Notes under the pieces: model-generated
Seen by the model: only the letters and a program-made list of their open reading frames with translations
Told to the model about the DNA's origin: nothing
Databases searched by the model: none
Assembly (NCBI GenBank): GCA_015039465.1
Contig: MU130702.1
Span: 332,861-396,860, forward strand
DNA: 64,000 bases
Reading direction: 5' to 3'
Source: Phlegmacium glaucopus
Taxonomy: Eukaryota > Basidiomycota > Agaricomycetes > Agaricales > Cortinariaceae
Position numbers and translations under genes: made by a program
Shown: positions 36,135-47,100 of the stretch, in pieces
Layout of the letters: every line of letters begins with the position of its first letter
How positions within the stretch are numbered: the first letter of the stretch is position 1

Positions 36135-38001
36135 ATGGCTGTCGAGCCCTTTCTTGCAACCAGAGCGCAACGCGCTTTCATCGCTACAGGTGAGAGCAGC
36201 TTACTTGGTTCCCTTGACATACGGTCGCTAATTGACTTAGTTACCATTCGTCAGTACTAACAGCGCCGAATCTACATACATAAATTAACAGCGATTTTTT
36301 TGGGTAGAGGCCATTGTTGTGCTTGTGATGGTTGCAATTACCTTCAGACTGGTGAGTTTATTAATGAAATGATTTAAACTTTGAACATACTCCTATCTCG
36401 ACCCTTGTAGGTTGAAGAAAACGTTCCTATAAGAGAAGGAGGATACAAGGTCTGAGCAGCTTACATTTATTTGACTTATTCGAACTCGTTGTCTATAGAC
36501 CTTGCCATGCTATCTGGCGTTGTATGCGTTAGCCGAGTAAGCTAGCCTTTCGCCTCCAGTCATAAAATTTATTCAGTACATCGGTTCCCTAGGTTGTTTG
36601 AGCTCTTCATGGCCTTCGACGCTTTACGGTTGCGAAATATCATCCAACTCTTGGGAATTCTCGGTAAGTCACTCCCCAACTGTTGTCTATCGAACACGAG
36701 CCCTCAATTTTTCGCAGTATTTCACTTGGCGCTCATGGTAGCCGCTGCCCTCCAAGTACATCAGACGAAGACGGCTCTTGTTACCATGGGAGACGACTGT
36801 GATGGATCAACAGACTTTGTTGTAAGTCACTGCTGTGTGCTTTTGATTATCACCTGATTGGGCATCTCTGATATCTCCCAAGGCATGTGGAGGACCAGAC
36901 ACACTTTGGCGAAAAGTTGAACCTTTCCTTATTGTTTCGCCTTGCATCATTGCTGCATCTTGGTTCTTCATGCTTTTCTGGATCAAACAGCTGTACGCTG
37001 AATTTGGGTCTGTCGTTCTGTCCTTCATACTTTGCTGCCATCATTCATACCCATTTCCCAAATTAGCTGGGCAATCTTCCATGTTGTTGGAGCTAATCCC
37101 AAAATGAAATGTAAGTTAATTTCCACTGACGCGCTTGCGGTTGTATTACTCATAAACTACAGCCATGTATCAATGGTACCAGATCATGATTTGCCTGTTG
37201 AAATTTGACTTCTTTTTCTTCGCTGGAGTGACAATGCAGGTGAGTCCTCCCAGCACTTTGTTTCTCCCTTGATTTAGTCACTCATTGATTCCCTAGCTTC
37301 TCATTGTTGTTCTTCAAGTGAATTCCGCGGAGTTCGGTGTAACTATTGCTGCGATACCCGTTGTCCTGGTTCTTCTCATCTTCTGTGGTCTGGCGGTTCA
37401 GCGAGAGATCAAAACGTGGATTGCTTCTGTTCCTATCGCACAAAGCCGGTTTTCTGACTAATTTTCAGAGTCATGACTCTTTCGTTGATAATGATGGCGT
37501 GTGCTCTTACCTACTGTATGTCCTCTGATAAATTTCAAGGGATGACTTATTAACTCTGATGTCTTTCATTTTCTACAGTCGGTGTGTAAACCCCTTGTCA
37601 TTGCGTTACGTTGTCGGACATTCAATTAGCATTCATGCAGTGTACAAACTCGTTCGATTCTACCAACCTGCCTCAAGCGGCGCTTACGTAACGACTCGAG
37701 CAACGCTGACTGTCTTTAGTATGTCTTTTTTTCCGTGTGATATATTACCCACCTGACGGTCTGACTTGTAGCTATCATCGCTTTCATCTTGCTTCTAGGA
37801 ACTTTTGCAGTTGGCGTTCGGTGTTTCCATGACTTCGATCGCGGCCTAAAAAGTTCCAAAACCAGTTGTCAGTATTCCTTTTTCTTACTCTCTGGTTCGG
37901 TGCTGAAAGTTGAGTCAATAAGCCGTTTCACGCCGACCTGGATTCGGCAGCCACAAATCATCAAACTTGTCGGGAGAGATGAGCCAAAAACTTCCCGCTG
38001 A
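36135..38001 (+). CDS. UPF0658 Golgi apparatus membrane protein
   Basis: This is a multi-pass membrane protein split into about a dozen very small exons. Exon 1 ('MAVEPFLATRAQRAFIAT') joins in phase to 'EAIVVLVMVAITFRL' through the acceptor TAG at 36304-36306. Then come 'VEENVPIREGGYK', 'LALYALAELFELFMAFDALR', 'NIIQLLGILVFHLALMVAAA', 'FFMLFWIKQLYAEFGW', 'WYQIMICLLKFDFFFFAGVT' and 'IIAFILLLGTFAVGVRCFHD'. The last exon is hydrophilic and ends 'QIIKLVGRDEPKTSR'. At least six membrane spans are visible. The pattern matches the fungal UPF0658 family, placed in the Golgi in fission yeast. Its molecular activity is unknown. ORF fragments alone hide this gene because no exon is long. Confidence 0.8.
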
Positions 38002-38264
38002 CCAAAGCGGGGTTCCTCTCGGCCCCAGGATATCTATAGAGTGATGTAGCGGCCTTTAAACGGCTCATGTACTCCTGCTTTGTAGTCCATTGTCATCTTA
38101 TTATTACCAGACATCTATCGGACAGGTTTCGAGAGAATTGCTTTATTTCACGACGCTAATCAGATAGGCTACCTTTGTACACTTATTTAAGTAATTTACT
38201 TTGATTGTTGTTACTTTGATTCTTTGTCAAGTGACGTTTGGATGGTATCCTCTCATTTATTCCC

Positions 38265-38933
38265 ATGACCCGTTCAAGTAATTATGCATGGGATGCATGG
38301 CTTGCTTTCCTCGACAGGGTAAGTGGCTTGTGATTCTACCTAAAGTCCGGTTGCATGTTTTATGAAAAGGTCAACTTCACAATACCTGCCTTGACTGCGT
38401 GTTTTATCCTGTACACCCGTGTGTGTGCAGGGGTAGTCTATTTCACGACAGGAGCTGTACTTTGCAGCATCTCTGTTAAACTGGTCAAAAGAATCATTCG
38501 TCAGCCACGGCCGCCAAATCTTCCAGGACGAAAGTCGAAGGTCTCCTATGGGTGTGTAAGGCCTTTACAAACCAGGGGTTATCACTGATACTAGTATACT
38601 GTCCTCAGCATGCCGAGTACTCACTCTGCTACAATCAGCTACTACGCGGCGTACATCTTCCTAGGATGTCTATATCTTCCTGTCCATCCAACGCTTCCGT
38701 CAGGCCTAGCCATTCGCATACTTCCTCCACTCATCATACTTCCATGTGCAATATCGGTTATCATGTCTAGAGTGTGGCTTGGGCACCATACAATGCCCCA
38801 AGTTGTTGCTGGTATCTCATATGGTGTTGCTTATGCATCTGTGTGGTTCGTTCTATGGACGAGGGGGTTAAATAGTTGGGGTATGTATGCAGAGCAACTT
38901 TTGCACCATTGGATCAACGCAACTTTACATTAG
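38265..38933 (+). CDS. PAP2-type phosphatase, dolichyldiphosphatase-like
   Basis: This small membrane phosphatase carries all three PAP2 signature blocks: 'KRIIRQPRP' (KxxxxxxRP), 'YGMPSTHS' (PSGH-like, with Thr replacing Gly as in dolichyldiphosphatases) and 'SRVWLGHHT' (SRxxxxxH). Hydrophobic spans surround them. Three exons join cleanly: exon 1 ends '...AWLAFLDR', and the second intron splits the Gly codon of 'YGMPSTHS'. The expected reaction is hydrolysis of dolichyl diphosphate, or a similar lipid phosphate, on the lumenal side of the ER, which recycles the carrier for N-glycosylation. The start at 38265 gives a short N-terminus, and an upstream exon is possible. Confidence 0.82.
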
Positions 38934-39158
38934 ATATTATCATTTCGAAAAAAAAAGAGAGTATCCTTGATGTTGCATGGATAGGCGAGACACCCGTGAA
39001 ATTGGAGACGGTTCAAAATAAACGGTAAGTAGTACATATCTGTAGTATGTACATATCCTCGAACCCGGTGTGACGCGTCGCGTCAGTCACGTGGTAGAAC
39101 ACGATATTAAATGACATCGTAACGAGTCACATTCATCATACTTATCTTCTCTCTTGAT

Positions 39159-40255
39159 ATGGATGAGAATGATCCCATAACTCAGTTCTTCCCAGGAGAA
39201 GAGGATGTTGACCTTTATAATGTTCTTTCTCTCGAAAGAGACGCTACCCTGGACGCCGTCAAGAAGGCGTACCGCCGTCTGGCACTCATATACCACCCCG
39301 ACAAGCACGCGACAAGTACTGATCAAATAAGAGAAGACGCGTCGACTAAATTCCAACAAATTGGGTTTGCGTACGCTGTATTAAGCGACTCAAAGAGGAA
39401 AGCGCGCTATGACTCGACAGGCAAAACGGATGAAGGGCTCGATCTGGAACCAGGCGAGGGCGGCTGGGACGCCTACTTCGAGGACCTATTTGATCGTGTA
39501 ACGCGTGGAAAGCTAGACGAAATGAAGAAAGAATATCAAGGTAGGTGCCTCGCTTGAAAAATATGCTCAGTACCACACTATTCTGCATCCTAGGTTCCAC
39601 TGAGGAAATTGAAGACTTGAAAACTGCTTACCACAACACCAATGGCTCATTAGGCGAACTTATGTCCTTTGTTCCACATTCAACACACGACGATGAATCT
39701 CGTTTCATCATCATTATATCTGATTTGATTAAGAAGGGTCAACTCTCGGCTACACCCACCTGGCTCTCGAGCTCGAAAGATGAAAAGGCCAAACTGGGTC
39801 GCAAGAAGCAAGGAGAAAAGGAGGCAAAGGAGGCTGAGATGGCCGCTAAGGAATTGGGTGTTTGGGATGAGTTTTATGGCAGTGGCAAAAAAACTGAGAG
39901 GAAAGAGAAGGGTAAACGAAAGGACGATACTGAGGCGACAGCCGATGAAGATCATTCAGCGCTTCAGGCTCTTATAATGAGAAAAAAACAGAAGAACATG
40001 GATGTATTCTTTGACAGCCTTGCTGCCAAGTATTCAGAACCAACCCCGAAAGACAATTCACGAAGTAAAGGCAAGAAACGAGTCAATGACACGGCGGAGG
40101 ACAAGTCCTCAAAGAAGAAATCTCGTTCGAATGTTCCTCCTGCGCCTGAGATAGATGACGAAGAGTTTGCAAAACTGCAGGAGAAACTGTTCGGGGACAA
40201 GGTCACACCTTCCGCGCCTGAGGGCAGAAAAGGCAAAGGGAAGCGGGCGAAGTAG
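39159..40255 (+). CDS. J-domain protein, DNAJC9-like
   Basis: The N-terminal J domain has 'DLYNVLSLERDATLDAVKKA' and the catalytic His-Pro-Asp in 'YHPDKH', followed by 'FAYAVLSDSKRKARYDSTG'. The rest matches the DNAJC9 layout: 'GWDAYFEDLFDRVTRGKLDE', 'EIEDLKTAYHNTNGSL' and a long Lys/Glu-rich helical C-terminus. Human DNAJC9 is both an HSP70 co-chaperone and a histone H3-H4 chaperone, so a nuclear role is likely. The tail contains basic clusters ('KGKKRVND', 'KKKSRS') fitting nuclear import. One intron (39541-39593) is present, and the start ATG at 39159 is clear. The gene converges on the FHIP-like gene, with 101 bp between stops. Confidence 0.9.
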
Positions 40256-40356
40256 TCTAGCTGTACACTTATTGTAGATGCTCTAGTATTTAACTGTAAA
40301 TGTTTGTGCAATGCGAAAGAAGCAAGCAAATTGAACAAAGAGAGGATCCTAGGACA

Positions 40357-43300
40357 TCAAAGGTAACGAAGCGAGTCTATTCCAAGACTCCTCCTCGCAT
40401 GGATAATGGCTACCAATTCTTTAATGTTTTCTTCTAAAATCACGACGTTGTCTAGTAACTGAGATAAGGTCACGGAACTCATCTGTGTTGTCTTCTCGTC
40501 CTGATGAGTCTGTTCCGTCTTCTCCATCCACCCAGATCCAAAGACGTCGTCCTCCATTACTGGCCAACTCTTATATTTAGAGGGGGTCCAAGGTCCAGAA
40601 CTTGGAATAGGAGCAATAAATGGTTCGACTTTGACCGAGCTAGTGTGTTGATAGTGCGTGCCGAAAGGACTTGCTGATACAGATTTAGATACCAGTTTCT
40701 GAGGTGGCGTCGATGGTTCGGGTGGTGCTGCCGGTTTGGCAGGTCTGCTCTTCTTTGGCGTAAGGAACGAGACAAAGGATGAGGAAGCGGATGATTTAGG
40801 TTTCGTTTTTGGTTTCTGAACCACCTCTGCAACTGGTTTCGACAGTTGTGGTTCATTGGTGATATCCAACGCCAGACTGAGCGCATCAGTCAGGTTCTCG
40901 GAGAAGAGCAGTCCTTGCCGTCTTTCAGCCAAAAACTTGTCAAAATTATCAACTGTGTGGCGATAGCGTTCAAGCTGAGTGACGAGCCCGTGGAAAATAG
41001 TATGCATCACAGGCCGAGTGTTTTCGTTCAAAGTGGCTGCTGGTAGATAGTTTGTATCATTCGCAAGTTTTTCCTCTATTTCGAAATCGAATGAACGATC
41101 ATCTTCGTCTTGGTCATTGTCAGCGGTTTCATAGAAACGTTTATTCAGAGAAGATGAGTCATTCAGATTGAACGTTAACCAGCCAGCCAATGATCTATCG
41201 GGATGAGTTGCAAGTGTTGCAAACACTCCCGTCAAGCCGATATTGAAGTCAGGGGTGTTGGAGAAGAACGTTGTCAGTGATTCAAGTAGGAGAGAAACAA
41301 TGGGGTCATTGACATTCAAACGATGCTTCAATCTTGGTTTTGGGTCTCCACCTTCGAGATCTTCAAGGCTCTCCCAATACACAGGCTGACTCTGAATCGT
41401 GACCAGCGCGTCATGGAGATAGTGGTCGTATCCTGTGCTGAAGCTGTCGCCGTCATGAGATGGGTCCACTCGAGATATTAAGGCAAGATACAGGCCCATT
41501 TCGCGTTCATGTGTTGAATAGGTTATTTCTGGTTGCACAAAAAGCGGACCATTCAGGGAAGAAGACAGAGAATTTGATTCATCAGCATCAGGATACTTGA
41601 ACTCCACATCCTCGTCCTCTTCCTCTATTGTCGAACTAATTTCCGGTCGTTGGGGTTGTTTAATAATGGCCGGGTGAGGAAACGCAGTTGCAAAGGAATC
41701 AGGAGTAACGATGAGAATGCGTTCGATGGTAAGTCGAGGATGGTAGAGGAGCATCGTCTGGAATAATTGCAAAGTAGCGGTTGTAGTTGGCTGAGACTTG
41801 GACCGTAGGTTGGTCAGCAGAAGATCCTTGAGCGTAAATCGACCCATGGATGTAAAATAATCTGAAGGTTTTCGTGATGCAGGAGCTTCCATCTCCAAAA
41901 GGGTCATCGCACTGCTTTGCCTTCGTCGGTGCCTCGTCCGTTTATCATCAGATGATTGAGAGGGTGGAACGCCAACCCCCAACGTTAACATGGCGTGTGA
42001 CCGTTGCTTTGAACGAGGATCGTCATTGTCCTCGCTAATGAGAAAATCTACTAGCAGATTGGCGAGAGGGCCCTCGCGCAGAGTTCTTACCATGACCTCT
42101 ATGTAGGACATAACGGCAACAGCACTTCCGTCCGTGTCAGAACATTCCAAAATGGAAGGATACAGAATGTTCTCAAGAAATATTCGCCGCACGGCGTCCA
42201 AGATGGATTGTACGATGGCCGTTCCTACGAGAGCTGAAGCATTCGCATTTTCATTGGTAACGTTCCGTCTTAGGACGTCCTGCAGAAACATGAGAAGCTT
42301 GAGCAAATGGTCGATCTTTGCTTTGAATTCAGGGTTCCTCGCGTCTTCAATACCCATGGCAAGATTTTTCTCCCTTTGGGAGGCGAGTTGCTCCCTCTCT
42401 TCGTCCGCTGCCAAACCAGTTCCGCCGATCTTCATCGCGTTATCTGATTCAGAGGTCGCGGTTTGAGGGAAGAAACCTAGTTTGGTGGGTAAAAGGGAAT
42501 ATACAGCTCCGAGGCCGGCTCCTAAAACTTCTGAGAAGTCGCCATCTAGAATGTATTCTGCTAGCGCTAGCGCAGCATCGTTGATAGGATCAAGGACAGG
42601 CAAGTTTTCGTCGCTCTTTGTCGTCTCCGTTTCAGATTCCCCTGTGGACATTGCGACATCCATGAGAAATAGTAATCCCGCTCGAGCAAATTCCCCAATG
42701 TGGCCTTCTCTGTGAACAAACCGCAGAAGGTAGTTGAATAAGAGAAATTCATATTCCGTTTTTTTGGTGCCTGGAGGTTGGGCGGACTCGGAAGTGACGG
42801 CTGTATGAGATGGAATCAAGCTTGAGTCGCCCGTATCCTTGTCAGAGCTCCCAATTCTGATTCCTTTCAGCGTAGCATCGGGGTCGTCCTGCTCATTTTC
42901 CTCATCCTCATCCTCATCCTCGTCCTCGTCCTCGTCCTCTTCAACAGAGAACAAGGGTTCAGATCGATACCAATGTTTGTCGTGAAAGAAGATCATAAGT
43001 AATTCACGATATGTCCGGATTCGACTGCATAAAATGCAGAGTAAATGAACCACTAAAGAACCAAAAATGAGAAATGAGGAATTTTTAGACAGAAAAAATA
43101 CAGCATTACAATCTTCTTCATGTTCTGAAGGTTGCGCACGAGTAACATTACGTGCTGCACCCATTAATTTACTTCGACCATCCAATTGTTCCTGCAAGTC
43201 ATCCCCGACACAATTACGAAGTAACCGAAGAACAGCCTTGTGTACCGCAGAATGTACAAGGAATTGTTCGTCCAATAGCACGACCATATTGGAGACGGCT

Positions 43301-43813
43301 CGTAGGACTTCGGCTTGAATACCAGCAGGACGATCCGATTCACTCAATCGAACAAGGGTTCCCAATACATCTATCGAGCAGTCAGAATTTTGCGGGCTCC
43401 GCCCAAAATAGCGATATCCAGACCATTCTTGAGAAGATATTCCAGGCAAGCACCAGTGCCTCTATCCAGTAATAGTTGAGGTGTCAGAAAGTTTAGTCGT
43501 CTGAATTAGAACACAGACGTACCCTTCCTCAATCCTTGTTGATTCCCAGACCAGAGAATCAACCATAGACCGTAGGTGGATAGGGACATCCGTCGAGTTG
43601 ATTCCCTTGGTCAGTTGACGTTCATCTGGCATCAACAAAGTGTTCTACAGAACATAATGATGGTCAGCCTGAAGACAAAGGATGATTTTCGACTTTTTAA
43701 GGCTAGTGACCTTGACGGAATTCCACGAATTGTGAAATGCTTGTGCATGATCAACTTGAGCCTTTGGAGATGGTTGACCAGTGGTTCTGAGGAACTTTGA
43801 AAAGTAATCCATG
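40357..43813 (-). CDS. FHF complex subunit HOOK-interacting protein (FHIP/RAI16-like)
   Basis: Exon 1 begins at 43813 ('MDYFSKFLRTTGQ'). Two further introns lead into the long body. 'CSRIRTYRELLMIFFHDKHW' and 'EYEFLLFNYLLRFVHREGHI' plus 'EFARAGLLFLMDVAM' are family hallmarks, and the protein ends 'LVAIIHARRSLGIDSLRYL'. FHIP links the dynein adaptor Hook and the FTS protein to early endosomes for long-range hyphal transport. A 57-bp segment at 43053-43109 has GT...AG ends, is divisible by three and has no in-frame stop; family continuity says it is an intron. A simple acidic repeat encoding Glu-Asp runs lies at 42901-42940. Two low-complexity Pro/Ser stretches lie near 40700-40800. Confidence 0.88.
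42901..42940. repeat. Trinucleotide-pair microsatellite inside the FHIP-like gene
   Basis: Six near-perfect copies of CTCATC/CTCGTC encode alternating Glu and Asp on the minus strand. Length changes would keep the frame in steps of 3 or 6 bp. Confidence 0.85.
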
Positions 43814-44130
43814 ACATTGAGACACTAGCAATGGGGACCAGTTATCTACACATCCCTCATGTGATCCGAGTCGGCTGTCATTGAAACTCATCATTTACAT
43901 TCATGCGCCACACCCAAGAAGATTATGCTACAAAAATCACAGCTAGGGAGCGAGGCACAATACGGTAGACATATCCAGCGGGAGCTTCCACTGACTGCAC
44001 ACACCGACGTCCGAAAATTATGTTGATACACAGGAATGTTCCACCAGCCCCAACTGGGTATATTGGGGGTTACGACGGTTATTGTAAAGAGAAGTACTAT
44101 ATAAAGAGAAAAGAGTCTTAGATTTGTTGG
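43814..44130. other. Intergenic region between the FHIP-like and glucan synthase genes
   Basis: Both neighbours are on the minus strand, so this is the FHIP-like promoter and the glucan synthase 3' flank. No gene is visible. Confidence 0.4.
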
Positions 44131-47100
44131 TTAAATATTCCCGCAGATGGAACAGTTAAAGTGTATACGTTCCCGGAATAAAGCAGCTGCAGAGGTTGTC
44201 ATGTCAGATGGCGGAGCCAACAAGAGGGTTGAGCAACAACTTACGCAGGACGATCAATGATGCGAGAAGAGAGACAATGAAGACGTAGACCACTGTGTAT
44301 TTGATGACTATCCAGCGTCGTTGCCTCTTCTGTTTGGTCGAGAACAACGGGGCGCGAATCTGTTTCGACGGCCGAAGCCAGACTGTAAACCAAATGTCAG
44401 GGAAAAAAAGGTTTAAATATGAGAGAGACACGTACACAGCATCATCGAATGCAAGCTATTCACATACGGTATAAGAACCGGTGGCGTCAAGATAATAAGC
44501 AACAGATGCCCAAGCAAGAAATCCGAGCTCCAAAGTGACATCTCCACAACCTTGACGATGAACTCTCTGGCAGGCTGGGACATGGCAGAATTACCAAGTC
44601 CACGTCCATACCATTTACCCGTCCACCAAGCACGATTGGTCTCGTCGTGTTTGAATTCACGAGTAAGAAAAGCGGCGATCAGGATCTTCTGAATAGCACG
44701 CTGGATGGCGATGATGGCGATGACACCCAGCACAGCATGTGAGGCATCCCAAAGTTCAAGGAACCACTATACAGTCAAGGTCAGTTGTCAAGGGACGAGA
44801 ATTTTTTGGACTGTAACGCACGAAGAACTCAAAGATAGCCACCAATCCGAATAGACACAAGCCATGCGCCAAAAAAGCCATCAATGACCCAAACTTGGTC
44901 CACGACTCCATCATAGGTCCTAAAAACAACGAGATGAAGAAGAGTGTAATAAGGACGGCAGCATTCCATGCAATTGGTCCAATGGCGACAACCCCAATCC
45001 TGACTAACGGACTAGGATGCTGGTTCCCATTCCTGTCCGGGAACGACTTGACAAACATATACGCAATCACAAACAAAATCGCAACGCATATAGGCCAAAT
45101 AATCTCTGAAAAAATGACAGTCCTCCATGTTGCTCGGGGAACATCGCCAGACAACTTTTCAGAAGGATGGCCTAGTTTCTTCTTTTTGAACCCAGTAATC
45201 ATAGTTCTTGATAATCGGCAATAGCCATACCAGCTGCTCGCCTTGGTTCTTGAGTTACCACGCGACATCCAGCGGAGGAATTCACGATAATCGATGATGA
45301 AATCCGCGTATGAGAATTGGTGGGGGTTGAAGAAGAAGGGCGCAATGCAGAGCGACAGGACGGATAGCCAGAAGTAGATGAGATGAGGAATCCAGACTGA
45401 CATGGTGGCATAGAGTAAGATAAGAAGATTCCGCATGCCCATGTATATGCTAGGACCAGCAAATCGGGAATAGAGGATACTGAAAGAGATTCGGCTAGTG
45501 GCGAATCCACGACCGGTTGCGATGTATCGGGCACCACCGAACGTCAGATTGCTCAGAATGGAGTTGGAGTAGATCTGTGTTGAAAAGACCTCGAATACTG
45601 GTGATAATGAAAGGAAATGTTTGCCTAGTCGAAGGAGCGCCTTGCCTGTACCTCTTTCCACGAGTTCTAGACACATTGATTAACAGACAAAGAAAAAGTA
45701 TCGGAAGGAGAAGACATACCTTGCAAGAACAAAGGCAAGAAAGCGATGATGAAAACCAAAAAGATGGATATAATGCAACGTCTAATCCAATCAAAGACCG
45801 GAATAAGATTGTAGCATCCAGGTTGGCCGCCAATAACATTCCCCTGCGAATCAACTCTACAAATAGCCAGCTGTTTGTTGAGGGTACCGATGAAGAGCAC
45901 TGGAGGGTATTAAAACATACAGTAAAGGAAAGAAAGAAAGAACGACGCACAAGTGATCATAAACACCTGAATGGAATAAATGACCAGAATATTGTTAATA
46001 TGGAACCCAGGATGTCCATAATAAAAAGTCAGAAATCGATCAATCGGAAGCTGCGTTCCCAAATAATAATACTCCCGACTGAGCATTTGTTCACCCATAC
46101 CAGTCCCAATCTTCGTCTGGAAGTTCAAGATCGTACCAAACCCTAAATCACGTCCTTTGCCACATTGATAGTACTCGGAATGTTTGATTCGACCACCACG
46201 TCCGAACGCGTTCATGCCCGCAAAGATATCTTCGTTGAGATGAAGTCCTTTCTGTGCTTTAGATACCCCTCCACGAGTGTTCATGAATGTAGCGTTCAAG
46301 AAATCAGGATGTCCATAATGCAATTTGCCTCCAATCCATGCTAGTGCACGCGCCGTAAGTGTCCCAAACGTCTGCTCCTTCCCTGCAGCGATATCACCTA
46401 AAACACCAATATTCTCCGAAAAGATATACTCCCTCGTACCCACAATCGCCACGGGAGATCTTGTAAACTCTTTATGTCCCCACTGAGCATACGGGCTCTG
46501 ACTAGACACCGAATATTCCTCAAACTCTCCAAGAATATTCCGGATCTTCAAACATTCCTCCAGATAATTATCTTGATTCGCATCGATGAGTTGCAGATAT
46601 TCTCCTCTATAGAAAATCATAGCGTGGTTCTGATTATCTGATTTTCCATCTCCAAGGATAGGGTTTCCAGGAAGTTCAACTCGAAATTTAGGTTTCCTCT
46701 TGCCAGTCTTCTCATCCAACTCGGAATGTCCATCGATCAGCGCACTAAACAACCTCGCCTCTCCACCCTTCTTCGTACTAGGCTCTTCATCCAAATATGC
46801 GATCTGTAAATCCGGATAAGCACGTAGCAGAAACTCGGCATTCTCTTGTTCCTCTTTATTGAACTTGGAGAACCGTTGCATCGAAATGGTCACTTTGAAT
46901 TTACGTCTAGCCATCCTCTCCAATTCACGTTCGAGGCGCTCGGTGTTGCTCCCGAAATTATGCACGATATCGGGATTCTCGACACGGTAGAGCAATTTGA
47001 TAGCTTTCGAATAATTCATCATACCAGAAACGGTTCTATAAAGCGTCTGTGCACGCAACGAAGCCCAAATCCGAGTACGCAAGGTATATTCTGGCGAGGA

